This document shows, piece after piece, positions 17,000 to 26,494 of a DNA stretch of 64,000 bases. The stretch is taken from NCBI RefSeq assembly GCF_000184945.1, contig NZ_GL586311.1, positions 1,838,598 through 1,902,597 of the forward strand. Reading direction: 5' to 3'. Position numbers and translations under genes: made by a program. The stretch comes from Segatella buccae ATCC 33574. GTDB lineage: Bacteria; Bacteroidota; Bacteroidia; Bacteroidales; Bacteroidaceae. The first letter of the stretch is position 1, and the number at the start of each line of letters is the position of its first letter. The notes below the pieces were generated by a model. That model made no database searches, was not told where the DNA came from, and saw only the letters and a program-made list of their open reading frames with translations.

Positions 17000-19444
17000 T
17001 TATCCCATCACAACCTCTACGGTGTGCCTGCCTTCGCTGAAAGGCACTGTGTTGCCCTCCATGCGTTGTCCGTCAAGGAGGAGGGAGCGCACGCCCTTGT
17101 TCACTCCCTTGGGATTTTTCACCTTTATGATATACTCCGCACCGCGGAATTTGCGGCAAACTTCATACTCCTTGGCCGATGTCGGCAGACACGGATCAAT
17201 CGTCAGACCGTCGTAGGAGGGTTTGATGCCAAGGATGAACTCCGACACGGTGTACCACATCCAGACTGCCGTGCCCGTGAGCCATGAGTTCTTGCCCTCG
17301 CCGGGCCGGGCTGCATCCTTGCCCGCCACCATCTGGCAGTTCACGTAGGGTTCCACTTTGTGGAGCGTCTGGTACTTCTCCTCCACGTAGGAAGGCAGTA
17401 TCTTGGTGTAGTGGCTCCATGCGTCATCGCCGCGTCCGGCCACGGTTTCGCCAATAATCACCCACGGGTTGTTGTGGCAGAAGATGCCGGCATTTTCCTT
17501 GTAGCCTTCAGGGTAGGAACTCAGTTCGCCCATCTCCACGTGGTAGGTGGTGTAGGCCGGGTTGTTGAGCACAATGCCGTGCTCACACTCCATGCGCTCC
17601 TTCACCGAGTCGAGCGCCTTGTCCACAAAGCCGTCTTCGAGACCGATGCCCGCCATCGTACACCAGCCTTGACTCTCAATGAATATTTTGCCCTCTTCGT
17701 TTTCGTGACTCCCGATTTTGTTGCCGAAGAAGTCGTAGGCACGGAGAAACCAGTTACCGTCCCAGCCATGCTTCTTTACGGCCTCCTCCATGTCGCTCAC
17801 GGCCTGTGCCATGCGCTCGGCCTCCTCGTGCTTGCCGAGATGTCGGCAGAGTTCCACGTAGTCTTTGCCCGTCACGACAAACAGACCGGCTATCATGAGA
17901 CTTTCTGCCTTGGAGCCCTCGCTCTTGTTTTCGGTGGTCTGGAAACTCTCGTTGGGATCCCATGAGAAGCAGTTGAGGTTGAGGCAGTCGTTCCAATCGG
18001 CACGCCCGATGAGCGGCAGCCCGTGCGGCCCGAGATTGTTGAGCACGTGGTTCATGCTGACTTTCAGATGTTCGAAAAGCGTCACCTCAGAGCCGGGTTG
18101 GTTGTCAAACGGTACCATCTCGTCGAGTATGGAGAAGTCGCCCGTCTCTTTAATGTAGGCCACCGTGCCGAAAATGAGCCAGCAGGGATCATCGTTAAAA
18201 CCGCCCCCGATGTCGTTGTTGCCACGTTTCGACAGCGGTTGGTATTGGTGGTAGCATCCGCCGTCGGGAAATTGGGTGGAGGCGATGTCGATGATGCGCG
18301 CGCGCGCCCGTTCAGGTATCTGATGCACGAAGCCCACGAGGTCTTGGTTGGAGTCGCGGAAGCCCATGCCACGGCCGATGCCGCTCTCGAAGAACGAGGC
18401 CGACCGGCTCATGCAGAAAGTAATCATGCACTGGTATTGATTCCAGATGTTCACCATGCGGTCGAGTTTGGCGTTGCCGCTCTTGAGCGTGAAGACACTC
18501 AGCAGGCTGTCCCAGTAGGTTTTGAGTTCGTCAAAAGCGCGGTCCACCTTGGCCGTGGTGTCGAAGTCGGCAATCATCCGGAGTGCCTTCTCCTTGTTGA
18601 TTGTCTGTTTGCCGGCAAACTTCTCTTCGGGAGCGTTTTCCACATAGCCCAAAAGGAAGACAAAATCGCGGCTTTCGCCCGGGGCGAGTGTCACCTCTAT
18701 ATAATGTGAGGCGATGGGGCTCCACCCGTGGGCAAAGCTGTTGCGGGCCCTGCCTTCAACCACGGCTTCGGGTTCGGCAAACTCGTTGTAGAGGCCGACG
18801 AAGGTCTCGCGGTCGGTGTCATAGCCGTCGATGGAGGCATTCACGCTATAAAAGGCATAGTGGTTGCGGCGTTCGCGGTATTCGGTCTTGTGGTAGATGA
18901 CGCTTCCTTCGACCTCCACTTCGCCCGTGGAGAAATTGCGCTGAAAGTTCTCCATGTCGGTGGCGGCATTCCACAGACACCATTCCTGAAATGAAAAGAG
19001 CTTCAGCGTCTTTGTCTCCGTACCGAGGTTTTGCAACGTGAGCTTCTGCACTTCACCCCAAGTGTGGAGCGGAACGAAGAAGAGCACTGAGGCTTCGACG
19101 GCATTTTTGCGTCCTGTGATGCGGGTGTAGTTCATGCCGTGGCGGCACTCGTAGAAGTCGAGAGGAGTCTTGCACGGCTTCCATCCCGGATTCCAGATGG
19201 TGTCACCGTCTTTCAGATAAAAGTAGCGGCCGCCATTGTCCATTGGCACGCTGTTGTAGCGGTAGCGCGTGAGACGGCGGAACTTGGCATCCTTGTAGAA
19301 GCTGTAGCCTCCGGCCGTGTTGGAAATGAGTGAGAAAAAGTCTTCATTGCCCAGATAGTTGATCCACGGCCAGGGAGTTTTTGGATCGGTGATCACATAC
19401 TCCCGGTGTTCGTCGTCGAAGTGACCATAACGTTTGTCTGCCAT
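17000..19444 (-). CDS. GH94 glycoside phosphorylase, cellobiose-phosphorylase-like
   Basis: 814 residues, the normal length of cellobiose phosphorylase, and without a signal peptide, so cytoplasmic. The family splits a beta-glucoside with phosphate to give glucose-1-phosphate and glucose. Residues 1-290 form the N-terminal beta domain; the (alpha/alpha)6 barrel follows. The sugar-binding FRDSNQD (362-368) and the acid-bearing GRADWND (480-486) are intact, as are [13 protein letters not shown] (392-404) and the late [11 protein letters not shown] segment. Cellobiose is the likely substrate but other beta-glucosides cannot be excluded. It has its own TACATTTG box at 19499-19506 and its own terminator. 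It neighbours the fructan locus but is separated from it by a terminator. Confidence 0.85.
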   Translation of the reverse strand: MADKRYGHFDDEHREYVITDPKTPWPWINYLGNEDFFSLISNTAGGYSFYKDAKFRRLTRYRYNSVPMDNGGRYFYLKDGDTIWNPGWKPCKTPLDFYECRHGMNYTRITGRKNAVEASVLFFVPLHTWGEVQKLTLQNLGTETKTLKLFSFQEWCLWNAATDMENFQRNFSTGEVEVEGSVIYHKTEYRERRNHYAFYSVNASIDGYDTDRETFVGLYNEFAEPEAVVEGRARNSFAHGWSPIASHYIEVTLAPGESRDFVFLLGYVENAPEEKFAGKQTINKEKALRMIADFDTTAKVDRAFDELKTYWDSLLSVFTLKSGNAKLDRMVNIWNQYQCMITFCMSRSASFFESGIGRGMGFRDSNQDLVGFVHQIPERARARIIDIASTQFPDGGCYHQYQPLSKRGNNDIGGGFNDDPCWLIFGTVAYIKETGDFSILDEMVPFDNQPGSEVTLFEHLKVSMNHVLNNLGPHGLPLIGRADWNDCLNLNCFSWDPNESFQTTENKSEGSKAESLMIAGLFVVTGKDYVELCRHLGKHEEAERMAQAVSDMEEAVKKHGWDGNWFLRAYDFFGNKIGSHENEEGKIFIESQGWCTMAGIGLEDGFVDKALDSVKERMECEHGIVLNNPAYTTYHVEMGELSSYPEGYKENAGIFCHNNPWVIIGETVAGRGDDAWSHYTKILPSYVEEKYQTLHKVEPYVNCQMVAGKDAARPGEGKNSWLTGTAVWMWYTVSEFILGIKPSYDGLTIDPCLPTSAKEYEVCRKFRGAEYIIKVKNPKGVNKGVRSLLLDGQRMEGNTVPFSEGRHTVEVVMG

Positions 19445-19498
19445 CTTTTCTTGTTGCTTTTAGTAATGTAAATGGTTCTTGGGATTCTAACAACGCTG

Positions 19499-19506
19499 CA
19501 AATGTA
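19499..19506 (-). promoter_or_regulatory. -7 box of the GH94 gene
   Basis: TACATTTG on the minus strand, 55 bases before the ATG at 19444. No clear TTTG -33. Confidence 0.5.
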
Positions 19507-19600
19507 CAAAAAATAGGTGAAACGAGTCGTGTTTTCCGTGCATTAAACCACTTGGAAGCGTTAACTTTAAAGTCGGGACAAGGAAACGGGCAAAAACAAA

Positions 19601-19639
19601 AGCCCCCGAGCACATGTCGGCATGACACGCTCGGGGACT
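19601..19639 (-). terminator. Terminator of the MFS-fructokinase operon
   Basis: CCCCGAGC (19604-19611) pairs with GCTCGGGG (19629-19636), and the minus strand continues CTTTTGTTTTTG after the stem. It follows the fructokinase stop by about 55 bases. Confidence 0.75.
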
Positions 19640-19693
19640 TTCATGGTGATTACGGGCAACTCCTAACCAAGGTGGATGTCTCCGTCTGTGTGG

Positions 19694-20602
19694 TTATCCG
19701 CAAGGCTGCACTTTGTCGAGATATTTCTCCGGCAGTTTGGGCATCGCACCGTTTTGCGTACACACGTAGGCACTGACCTCCACGGCTGTCCGGTGGGCTT
19801 CACACACCGACTTGCCTTTCAGAATGGCTGAACAGAAGGCTCCTGTGAACGAGTCGCCGGCACCCACCGTGTCGGCCACTTCCACTTTCGGGGTCTCTTG
19901 AAACGACATGGTGCCCGGAGTGAATACATAACTGCCGTTCACGCCGCAGGTGAGCACGAGTATGTCGAGGTCGTACTTGCCCAAAATGAGCCAACACTTG
20001 TTTTCGATGTCGAGACCCGGATAACCGAACATGCGGCCGATGCTCACCAGTTCTTCATCGTTGATTTTGAGAATGTTGCACAGTCTCAATGATTCCTGGA
20101 TAATTTCTTTCGTGTAGAAGGTCTGTCGCAGATTGATATCGAAGATTCGGAGGCAGTCTTTCGGGGTGGCTTTGACGAATTGCTGGATGGTGTCTCGCGA
20201 TACCACATTGCGTTGGGCCAGTGAGCCCCAACACACGGCACGGGCGTTTCGCGCCACGGCGAGCATCTCGTCGGTCAGCGGAATGTTGTCCCACGCCACA
20301 TTTTCGCGAATGTCGTAGGTGGGCACTCCCTCGTCGTCGAGTACCACTTGCACCGTTCCGGTGGGGTAGGGCACTTGTGGCATGATATATTCCAGCTCTT
20401 TCTCGTCGAGTGCGGCAAGGGTTTCCTCGGCCAGCTTGTCCTCTCCGAGGGCACTCACGGCCAGTGTCTTGTTGCCGAATTGGCCGGCATGATAGGCGAA
20501 GTTGGCTGGTGCACCGCCCAGTTTCTTACCGTCGGGAAGCACATCCCACAGGGCTTCGCCCAGTCCGATGATATACGATGTTGTCGATTTCATAGTTTCC
20601 AT
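19694..20602 (-). CDS. PfkB-family fructokinase
   Basis: 302 residues. PfkB (ribokinase-type) sugar kinases phosphorylate sugars with ATP; the sequence and setting point to fructose giving fructose-6-phosphate. Substrate-site motif GLGEALWDVLPDGKKLGGAPANFAYHA is close to fructokinases, and the catalytic base and anion hole lie in DTVGAGDSFTGAF near residue 248. The gene starts 16 bases after the MFS importer stop, which makes a transport-phosphorylation pair, and the GH32 enzyme and fructose-sensor-like regulator are next upstream. A second in-frame ATG three codons in (20593) is equally possible as start. Cytoplasmic. Confidence 0.88.
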   Translation of the reverse strand: METMKSTTSYIIGLGEALWDVLPDGKKLGGAPANFAYHAGQFGNKTLAVSALGEDKLAEETLAALDEKELEYIMPQVPYPTGTVQVVLDDEGVPTYDIRENVAWDNIPLTDEMLAVARNARAVCWGSLAQRNVVSRDTIQQFVKATPKDCLRIFDINLRQTFYTKEIIQESLRLCNILKINDEELVSIGRMFGYPGLDIENKCWLILGKYDLDILVLTCGVNGSYVFTPGTMSFQETPKVEVADTVGAGDSFTGAFCSAILKGKSVCEAHRTAVEVSAYVCTQNGAMPKLPEKYLDKVQPCG

Positions 20603-20618
20603 TGTTGTTGAAGTTTCT

Positions 20619-21776
20619 TTAATGTTTCACTTGGGGAATATAGGTAAAGAGGTAGACCACGCCCACGGCCATCACCAATACGGCTCCCATCTGCCCGATG
20701 GAATCGCTGGCAAAGCCCATGATGAGCGGGAACACCGTGCCGCCGAAGAGTCCCATAATCATCAGTCCGGACACGGCATTCTTGCGTTCGGGCACGGAAA
20801 GCAGTGCTTGGGAGTAGACGAGGGAGAAGACATTGGAGTTGCCGTAGCCCACAAGGGCAATGGCTGTGTAGAGAACGGCTTTGGAAGTGCCGAAGAACAG
20901 ACCGCACATGGAGAGTGCCATCATCAGAATGCTGATGATGAAGAACACCTTGTTGTTCATCACCCGCAGGAAGAAGGAGCCCGTGAGGCAACCGATGGTA
21001 CGGAAAATGAAATAGAGGCTGGTGGCAAAAGCGGCCTCATTCAAGCTCATGTCCAGTCGCTCCATCAGTATTTTCGGTGCCGTGGTGTTGGTGCCCACGT
21101 CAATGCCCACATGGCACATGATGCCGATAAACGACAGCAACACGACGGGCAGACCCAGCAGCTTGAGGCACTCGGCAAATGAAGAGGCCTTTTCTGTTTG
21201 TTCCTCTTCGGTGATGGGAGTCATCCAAAGCAGCAGCGTGGCGATGACACCGATGACCATGTAGATGGGAAACAGCACCCGCCATTGCAGGCCGAAAGCC
21301 GGAATGGAAGCCGTGGCACCCCACATGGCGATGTATGGAGCCAGAAAAGAGGCTATGGCTTTGACAAATTGGCCGAAGGTGAGTGTGCTGGCGAGGTTTC
21401 CGCCCTGTATGACAGTGGCCACAAGCGGGTTGAGCGAGGTCTGCATCAGTGCGTTGCCGATGCCCAACAGCGAGAAGGAAGCGAGCATGAGCCCGTATGA
21501 TTCGCCGAAGATGGGGAGCAACAGCGACACAAACGTCACCAGCAGACTGAGCAGTACGGTCTTCTTGCGGCCTATCCTGTCCATCAACATGCCCGTAGGC
21601 ACGGAGAAGATGAGAAACCAGAAGAAGACGAGCGACGGAAAGACATTGGCCGTAGAGTCGGTCAGATGCAGGTCGTCTTTCACATAGTTGGAGGCAATAC
21701 CCACCAAGTCCACGAAGCCCATGGCAAAGAAGCAGAGCATCACAGGGACGAGTTTAAGATATTTTTTTTCAGTCAT
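20619..21776 (-). CDS. MFS sugar importer, probably fructose
   Basis: 385 residues with about twelve hydrophobic helices and the MFS loop signature between helices 2 and 3 (GMLMDRIGRKKTVLL). It resembles the FucP/glucose-galactose group of proton-sugar symporters used by Bacteroidales to bring monosaccharides across the inner membrane. Placement beside a fructokinase and a GH32 fructan hydrolase suggests fructose as cargo; this is inference from context. A minus-strand TATCTTTA box at 21807-21814 lies 31 bases before the ATG and would drive importer and kinase together. Confidence 0.82.
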   Translation of the reverse strand: MTEKKYLKLVPVMLCFFAMGFVDLVGIASNYVKDDLHLTDSTANVFPSLVFFWFLIFSVPTGMLMDRIGRKKTVLLSLLVTFVSLLLPIFGESYGLMLASFSLLGIGNALMQTSLNPLVATVIQGGNLASTLTFGQFVKAIASFLAPYIAMWGATASIPAFGLQWRVLFPIYMVIGVIATLLLWMTPITEEEQTEKASSFAECLKLLGLPVVLLSFIGIMCHVGIDVGTNTTAPKILMERLDMSLNEAAFATSLYFIFRTIGCLTGSFFLRVMNNKVFFIISILMMALSMCGLFFGTSKAVLYTAIALVGYGNSNVFSLVYSQALLSVPERKNAVSGLMIMGLFGGTVFPLIMGFASDSIGQMGAVLVMAVGVVYLFTYIPQVKH

Positions 21777-21857
21777 AGGGCTTGATGATTTAGTTTTTCA
21801 GTCTCATAAAGATAAACGGAAAGGGGGAGGAACTTATTGTTATGAAAAGGAGAAGAA

Positions 21858-21901
21858 GTTAAGCCCATGCCGTTTGTGGCAAAGTAGCGGGAGGGCTTAA
21901 C
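21858..21901 (-). terminator. Terminator after the GH32 gene
   Basis: GTTAAGCCC (21858-21866) pairs with GGGCTTAAC (21893-21901) around a 26-base loop; the minus strand continues TTCTTCTCC. A moderate terminator that separates GH32 from the importer promoter. Confidence 0.5.
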
Positions 21902-21955
21902 TCTCTGCATGTTAGCTTGTGTTTGATAATGGAATATCCTTTCGGCTATCTATCT

Positions 21956-23848
21956 TTACAAACTCAGTTGGCTCACTTTTACATTTTTGAAGTCTGCCTT
22001 GTTTCCGTTGGTGTAGAATCTGGCGGAAGTATAGGGGGCTGTCGGGAAAATGAGGTTGGTCATGGCGATACGCCCACCGTCTACGAATATTTCAACAGAG
22101 CACTTGTCGACATAAACATCCAAATGATAAGTCTTGCCGTTACAGAGATTGAGCGGTGCCCAAGTGCCCAAAGCGAAATCATTTTTGTAGTTGATGGAGT
22201 TGGCTTTACGGAAAGGCTCCTTGATTTCCCTATGTTCGTGTACGTCGAATTGCTTTTCTATGTCGTGGGCTACAGCTTTGTCACCAAATGCAGTGAGCCC
22301 GCTCTCCGTGCGATCCATAACGAGTTTGCCGGTATTCATGTCTAAATAGATGTTCACTTTCTCTCCTTTTTCATTGTAAAAAACAAAACCTGTTTGCCCG
22401 GTCTTGCCGGGTGTGACATCCATTTCAAGTTCAAAATCATTTTCCTTATTGTCAGAGATATTCTTGAAATCTTTCTCTCCTTTAACATTGTTGACTTCCA
22501 AATTCTTAGTATCCTTGCGCAAAGCTTTCACCTCGGGTGCTACATTGGAAGCCATATATATCCGACCGTCCTTGCTAAAGAGGGAGAGTTCACGTGGCAA
22601 CGTATTGGCACCACGATATTGTTTGATGGGAGTCACGTTGGCATACTGCCAGTTACTCATCCATGCAATGCCCAGCACACGATCGTTAACACCCGAGAAT
22701 GTTACGGTTGCATAATGGTCTTTGCCATAGTCGAGAAATTTGGCCACATCGGGTTTGCTGTCGCAAGTAAAAGTTTTTCCATCGAAATCTCCCACGAAGT
22801 ATTCTGTGGCACTGCCACCGAAAAGGCATCCCGGATTGATATTGACAATCATCACCCACTTTTTGTTATTCCTGTTGCCATCTACGGGAAGTTGGAAAAA
22901 GTCGGGACATTCAAATTGGTTGGGTTGCGCACCATATCCTTGACCGAATGAGCTTACATAGGTCCACTTTTTCAAATCGGGGGATGAATAGAAGCGCATC
23001 TCTTTGTCGGCAGAAACGATCATATACCACTGTTTGGCCGGTTCGTACCAGAATACTTTCGGGTCGCGGAAATCCTTTAGACCATCAAACGGAGTGAGTA
23101 CCGGATTTCCTTCATATTTCTTGAAAGTGTAGCCACCATCTGTACTGTAAGCCATGCATTGTATTTGTCCGTTTTTGTCACTGGCAGAGGTGTAAGTGGC
23201 GACGATGGCATCCTTACCATAGCCGGCCGTACCATTTTTGTCTATGACGGCACTACCTGAGAAGATGTGTCCCATAGGGTCGCGTGCGATGGTTGGAGCA
23301 ACTTCCTGCCAATGGATGAGATCTTTGCTGATGGCATGCCCCCAATGCATGTTACCCCATTTTGAACCGTATGGGTTGTATTGGAAACAGAGGTGATAAA
23401 CGCCGTCTTTGTAGAACATGCCATTTGGATCGTTCATCCAACCGTAGGAAGGTGTATGGTGATACGATGGGCGGTAGAAATCAGTGTTGGTCACATTCCA
23501 CTCGTTGGATAGTTTCATTTGACCGTCGCGCAGTGTAAGGGCATCTTTCTTGAGATTAAGAATCTTCACAACGGAAGTTTTGCCCTTATTGAGCTCGAAA
23601 GGCACATAGTAGTCCACGTTGTCTTGTGCCAACCGGATATCCATCCAAGTGTCAGTTGGTTTCCCGTTATCTAAGAGCACTTGGGCTTCTTCCTTCTCCT
23701 CCTCTATCGGCAAGATGAGATACTTTGTGGAGTTCTCTACACGGATGATGGTTGTATCTCCGTTGTGGCTGATTTGCATACTTTGTGCCATGTTTGGTAT
23801 GGAAACGCATATCATGGCAGCGCTGAGTATTATATTACGCTTTTTCAT
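21956..23848 (-). CDS. GH32 fructan hydrolase with N-terminal DUF4980
   Basis: 630 residues. A signal peptide (MKKRNIIL..., cleavage near residue 22) without a lipobox suggests a periplasmic enzyme. Residues about 25-115 fit DUF4980, a module found ahead of GH32 in Bacteroidales. The five-bladed catalytic domain has all three signature blocks: WMNDPNG with the nucleophile Asp140, FRDPKV with Asp262, and ECPDFF with the acid/base Glu313. A C-terminal beta-sandwich (about 450-630) ends in the usual CSVEIFVDGG. Exo-acting fructosidase (levan, inulin or sucrose) is likely; linkage preference is not readable. It lies 30 bases behind the TonB-dependent receptor in one operon. Confidence 0.92.
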   Translation of the reverse strand: MKKRNIILSAAMICVSIPNMAQSMQISHNGDTTIIRVENSTKYLILPIEEEKEEAQVLLDNGKPTDTWMDIRLAQDNVDYYVPFELNKGKTSVVKILNLKKDALTLRDGQMKLSNEWNVTNTDFYRPSYHHTPSYGWMNDPNGMFYKDGVYHLCFQYNPYGSKWGNMHWGHAISKDLIHWQEVAPTIARDPMGHIFSGSAVIDKNGTAGYGKDAIVATYTSASDKNGQIQCMAYSTDGGYTFKKYEGNPVLTPFDGLKDFRDPKVFWYEPAKQWYMIVSADKEMRFYSSPDLKKWTYVSSFGQGYGAQPNQFECPDFFQLPVDGNRNNKKWVMIVNINPGCLFGGSATEYFVGDFDGKTFTCDSKPDVAKFLDYGKDHYATVTFSGVNDRVLGIAWMSNWQYANVTPIKQYRGANTLPRELSLFSKDGRIYMASNVAPEVKALRKDTKNLEVNNVKGEKDFKNISDNKENDFELEMDVTPGKTGQTGFVFYNEKGEKVNIYLDMNTGKLVMDRTESGLTAFGDKAVAHDIEKQFDVHEHREIKEPFRKANSINYKNDFALGTWAPLNLCNGKTYHLDVYVDKCSVEIFVDGGRIAMTNLIFPTAPYTSARFYTNGNKADFKNVKVSQLSL

Positions 23849-23878
23849 GATTGTTTGGTTTATGATTGTTATTGAGAT

Positions 23879-26203
23879 TTAAAATTTCAAAGAAGCGTTG
23901 AATTCAATGGTGAATGGGCGCAGATAACTACCGGTCATCAGAGTGTTTTTGATATTCTTGGCTTGCTCTTTCGTGATGAGTTCCGCACCGGCAATACTGC
24001 CCTTCGCGCCCGTTTGGTTGAGGAAGTTGACAACTGTGCAGCCGAGTGACAGTTTCTTGTTCATTTGCCAGTTTATACCGCCGAAAGTCTCCCAGTGTCC
24101 ATTGAAGTAGTAGGCATCGTTGATGTTGGCGTAGGTCTTGCTGAAATAGCGGAAACTCGTCCACACCTTGATGTCTTTGGTAATCATGTAGCTTGGATCG
24201 AACTCGATCAGCACTCTGGGAATTTCAGCCACGATATTGCTCGTTGCATTGATGTTACCCACATAGCCGTCGGAGAATGTGACGGAAGTCTCATATTTCT
24301 TGTAAGTCGGTCGTTGGTAAGTGAAAAGAAAGTGGATGTCGAGTCCTTTTAGTGGGTGAGCCATCACGTCGGTGGTCCAACCAATGGTTTGAATGTCGTA
24401 GGTGAGCGGTGCTGCCAAAATCTCACTGCCATGTTGGAGGTTCAGTGTGGAGTTGTTGTTGGTCTTGGAGATATAGGAAAACAGCGAAGTGAGACTCATC
24501 CACGGAGTGTTATAGTAGATGCCCACACGCCCGAGTGGAACGGATATCTTGTTGGTGTTTGGCAGAGTGGCTGGCGAGAAGGCTTCAAATTTCGGATGTT
24601 GTACAATATAAGTGAAGTCGCCCGTAAAACCAAACTTTTGTGAGAGCTTGTAGGTGGCTGCTATGGCAAGGTCGTAATTGAACCAATCGTAGTCGAGTTC
24701 TCTTGGGAGTATCTTGGTGCCGTCGGCGGCTGTGGCACCGATATAGTAGTCGGTGAACCGACCAACGAAGTTGCCTGCGGCATTGGTAACGGCGAGGTTT
24801 TCACCGCTGAGCTTCTGATACTCCAACCGTGCACCATAATAGATATTCAGTTGTGGCAGAATATCCCAATCGTGGGTGAAATATAGGGCCAGCTTGTTTT
24901 CATGTCCTTTATAGTATTCAGAAGCATTCTTGTTGTAGTCGTAGAAATAAGAATTGCGCAAGTTGGCATCATATACCCGCACGGCATAGCTGCCGTCTGA
25001 CGGCACACTTTGGTCATACATGGTGGTATTGGAAGTGTAGTCTATATTATAATACCATTCGTTTACTCCAAGACGAAAAGTCGAGGTGCGAAACTTCTTG
25101 GTCAATTCAGATGTGAGGAGAAACTCATCGATATCTCCCGAATTCAAACATGACATGCGGGTTTGAACGTAATCGCCGGTATAGGCCGATTGACTGCCGT
25201 CAATGTTGTAGAGCATATATTTGTAGGCACTGTTGTCTTTGACATTGATAAGCGACATTGGAGTCTGATAAACGAGTGCACCATGAGCATGGTCGTAGCG
25301 CATGACGGCTTTCCATGACAGGCCGTTTCCGAAGTCTAAATTGTTTATCAGTGAGATTTCACTGCTTCGGTTGCCGATGGCGTCATAGAAAGAAGTACTT
25401 TTCAGTTGTCCCGTGCGCATGTCTCGATAGGTGATGTTGGCGTCTGTCGGGAGATACGATGTCGTTCCGAGTTTGAAGTCGCCGTATTCCTCTACGCTAC
25501 CATCGCCTACGTAGATGAATGGTGCCGACTGTGTGGCGTAGGTGTAGACCGGATGGCTGTTACTGTAATGGTACATGGCTGTAAATTCACCACGGTTGCC
25601 GGCATATCGTTTGGTGATAGCTGCCTTATAGATCTGTGTGCGGTCTTGATATTGGGAAGACTTGATTTTGAAGGTTCCCGGGTCGAAGTCTTGATACATG
25701 CTACCGCTGTAATACCAGCCATTACCGATGGATCCATTCATATTCAAGGAGAATTCTTGTAATCCGAAGTGATTGGACTTGTAGTTTAATGTACCGTGGA
25801 AACCTTCTTGACCAAGTTGTGTAAACGAGTTGACGGCATAGCCAATATTACCGGTTGTGATGGCCGTCTCTGAAATCTTCAATAGCCCTTGATGGCTGAG
25901 GCTTGCGTCGCCGCGCCATATTGAGTTTACGCTGTGCGGATTGGTGGCGTATGTTACAGGCAGACCGTTCTCCAACACATTCACATCGGCTGAGGGGAGA
26001 CCTATTTGGATTTCCCGGGGGCCGTTCGCACTGGCCGCATTGAGCATCACATTGCGGTTGTTCTCCTCTTTGGAGCTGGAAGCATTTTCCTTTTGTGATT
26101 GAGGCGACTTGTTCCCGTTTTGTGCCTGAAGGGTACTCATGCACAACAGAGAGGCAAATACTAAGATTTCCAATCTTTGATGGATTTGATTTAGATTCTT
26201 CAT
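23879..26203 (-). CDS. TonB-dependent outer-membrane receptor, SusC-like role but without SusD
   Basis: 774 residues. Signal peptide to about residue 28 (TLQAQ), then a short Ser/Asn/Glu-rich spacer (about 29-50), a plug region (ANGPREIQIGLPSADVNVLE...) and a long series of beta strands ending in the aromatic-terminated FTIEFNASLKF, typical of an outer-membrane barrel. The carboxypeptidase-regulatory-like domain that begins most SusC proteins is absent, and no SusD or SusE gene lies next to it. It probably takes up fructo-oligosaccharides, judged by the GH32 gene 30 bases downstream and the hybrid regulator upstream. TACATTTG at 26264-26271 is the likely promoter box. Confidence 0.85.
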   Translation of the reverse strand: MKNLNQIHQRLEILVFASLLCMSTLQAQNGNKSPQSQKENASSSKEENNRNVMLNAASANGPREIQIGLPSADVNVLENGLPVTYATNPHSVNSIWRGDASLSHQGLLKISETAITTGNIGYAVNSFTQLGQEGFHGTLNYKSNHFGLQEFSLNMNGSIGNGWYYSGSMYQDFDPGTFKIKSSQYQDRTQIYKAAITKRYAGNRGEFTAMYHYSNSHPVYTYATQSAPFIYVGDGSVEEYGDFKLGTTSYLPTDANITYRDMRTGQLKSTSFYDAIGNRSSEISLINNLDFGNGLSWKAVMRYDHAHGALVYQTPMSLINVKDNSAYKYMLYNIDGSQSAYTGDYVQTRMSCLNSGDIDEFLLTSELTKKFRTSTFRLGVNEWYYNIDYTSNTTMYDQSVPSDGSYAVRVYDANLRNSYFYDYNKNASEYYKGHENKLALYFTHDWDILPQLNIYYGARLEYQKLSGENLAVTNAAGNFVGRFTDYYIGATAADGTKILPRELDYDWFNYDLAIAATYKLSQKFGFTGDFTYIVQHPKFEAFSPATLPNTNKISVPLGRVGIYYNTPWMSLTSLFSYISKTNNNSTLNLQHGSEILAAPLTYDIQTIGWTTDVMAHPLKGLDIHFLFTYQRPTYKKYETSVTFSDGYVGNINATSNIVAEIPRVLIEFDPSYMITKDIKVWTSFRYFSKTYANINDAYYFNGHWETFGGINWQMNKKLSLGCTVVNFLNQTGAKGSIAGAELITKEQAKNIKNTLMTGSYLRPFTIEFNASLKF

Positions 26204-26263
26204 GATGGTAAATTTGATTACACTTATGAGTTATGAAATGTTGTTAGGTTTTTGTTCCGGGGG

Positions 26264-26271
26264 CAAATGTA
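26264..26271 (-). promoter_or_regulatory. -7 box of the receptor-GH32 operon
   Basis: TACATTTG on the minus strand, about 60 bases before the receptor ATG. The 291-base gap to the regulator (26204-26494) also holds GTTGCAACCTATTTGATAG-like repeats of GTTGCAAC at about 26330 and 26350, which could be regulator sites. Confidence 0.5.
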
Positions 26272-26494
26272 CGCTACTATTTTGATGCAGGATATAAAAA
26301 AACGCTCATTTGGTGTCATAAAATAATGTTGCAACCTATTTGATAGAGGTTGCAACAAAAGTGCTATGCTACTGCACCCGGTTATTTCCAAGCGAAAGGG
26401 GAAGCACAAGCATGCTTCCCCACGATTGTATGTAAAAAAGGTGTTCTTCTCCTGCCTGCAGAGCGTTGTCACTTCATGTAAAGCGGGTGTATAG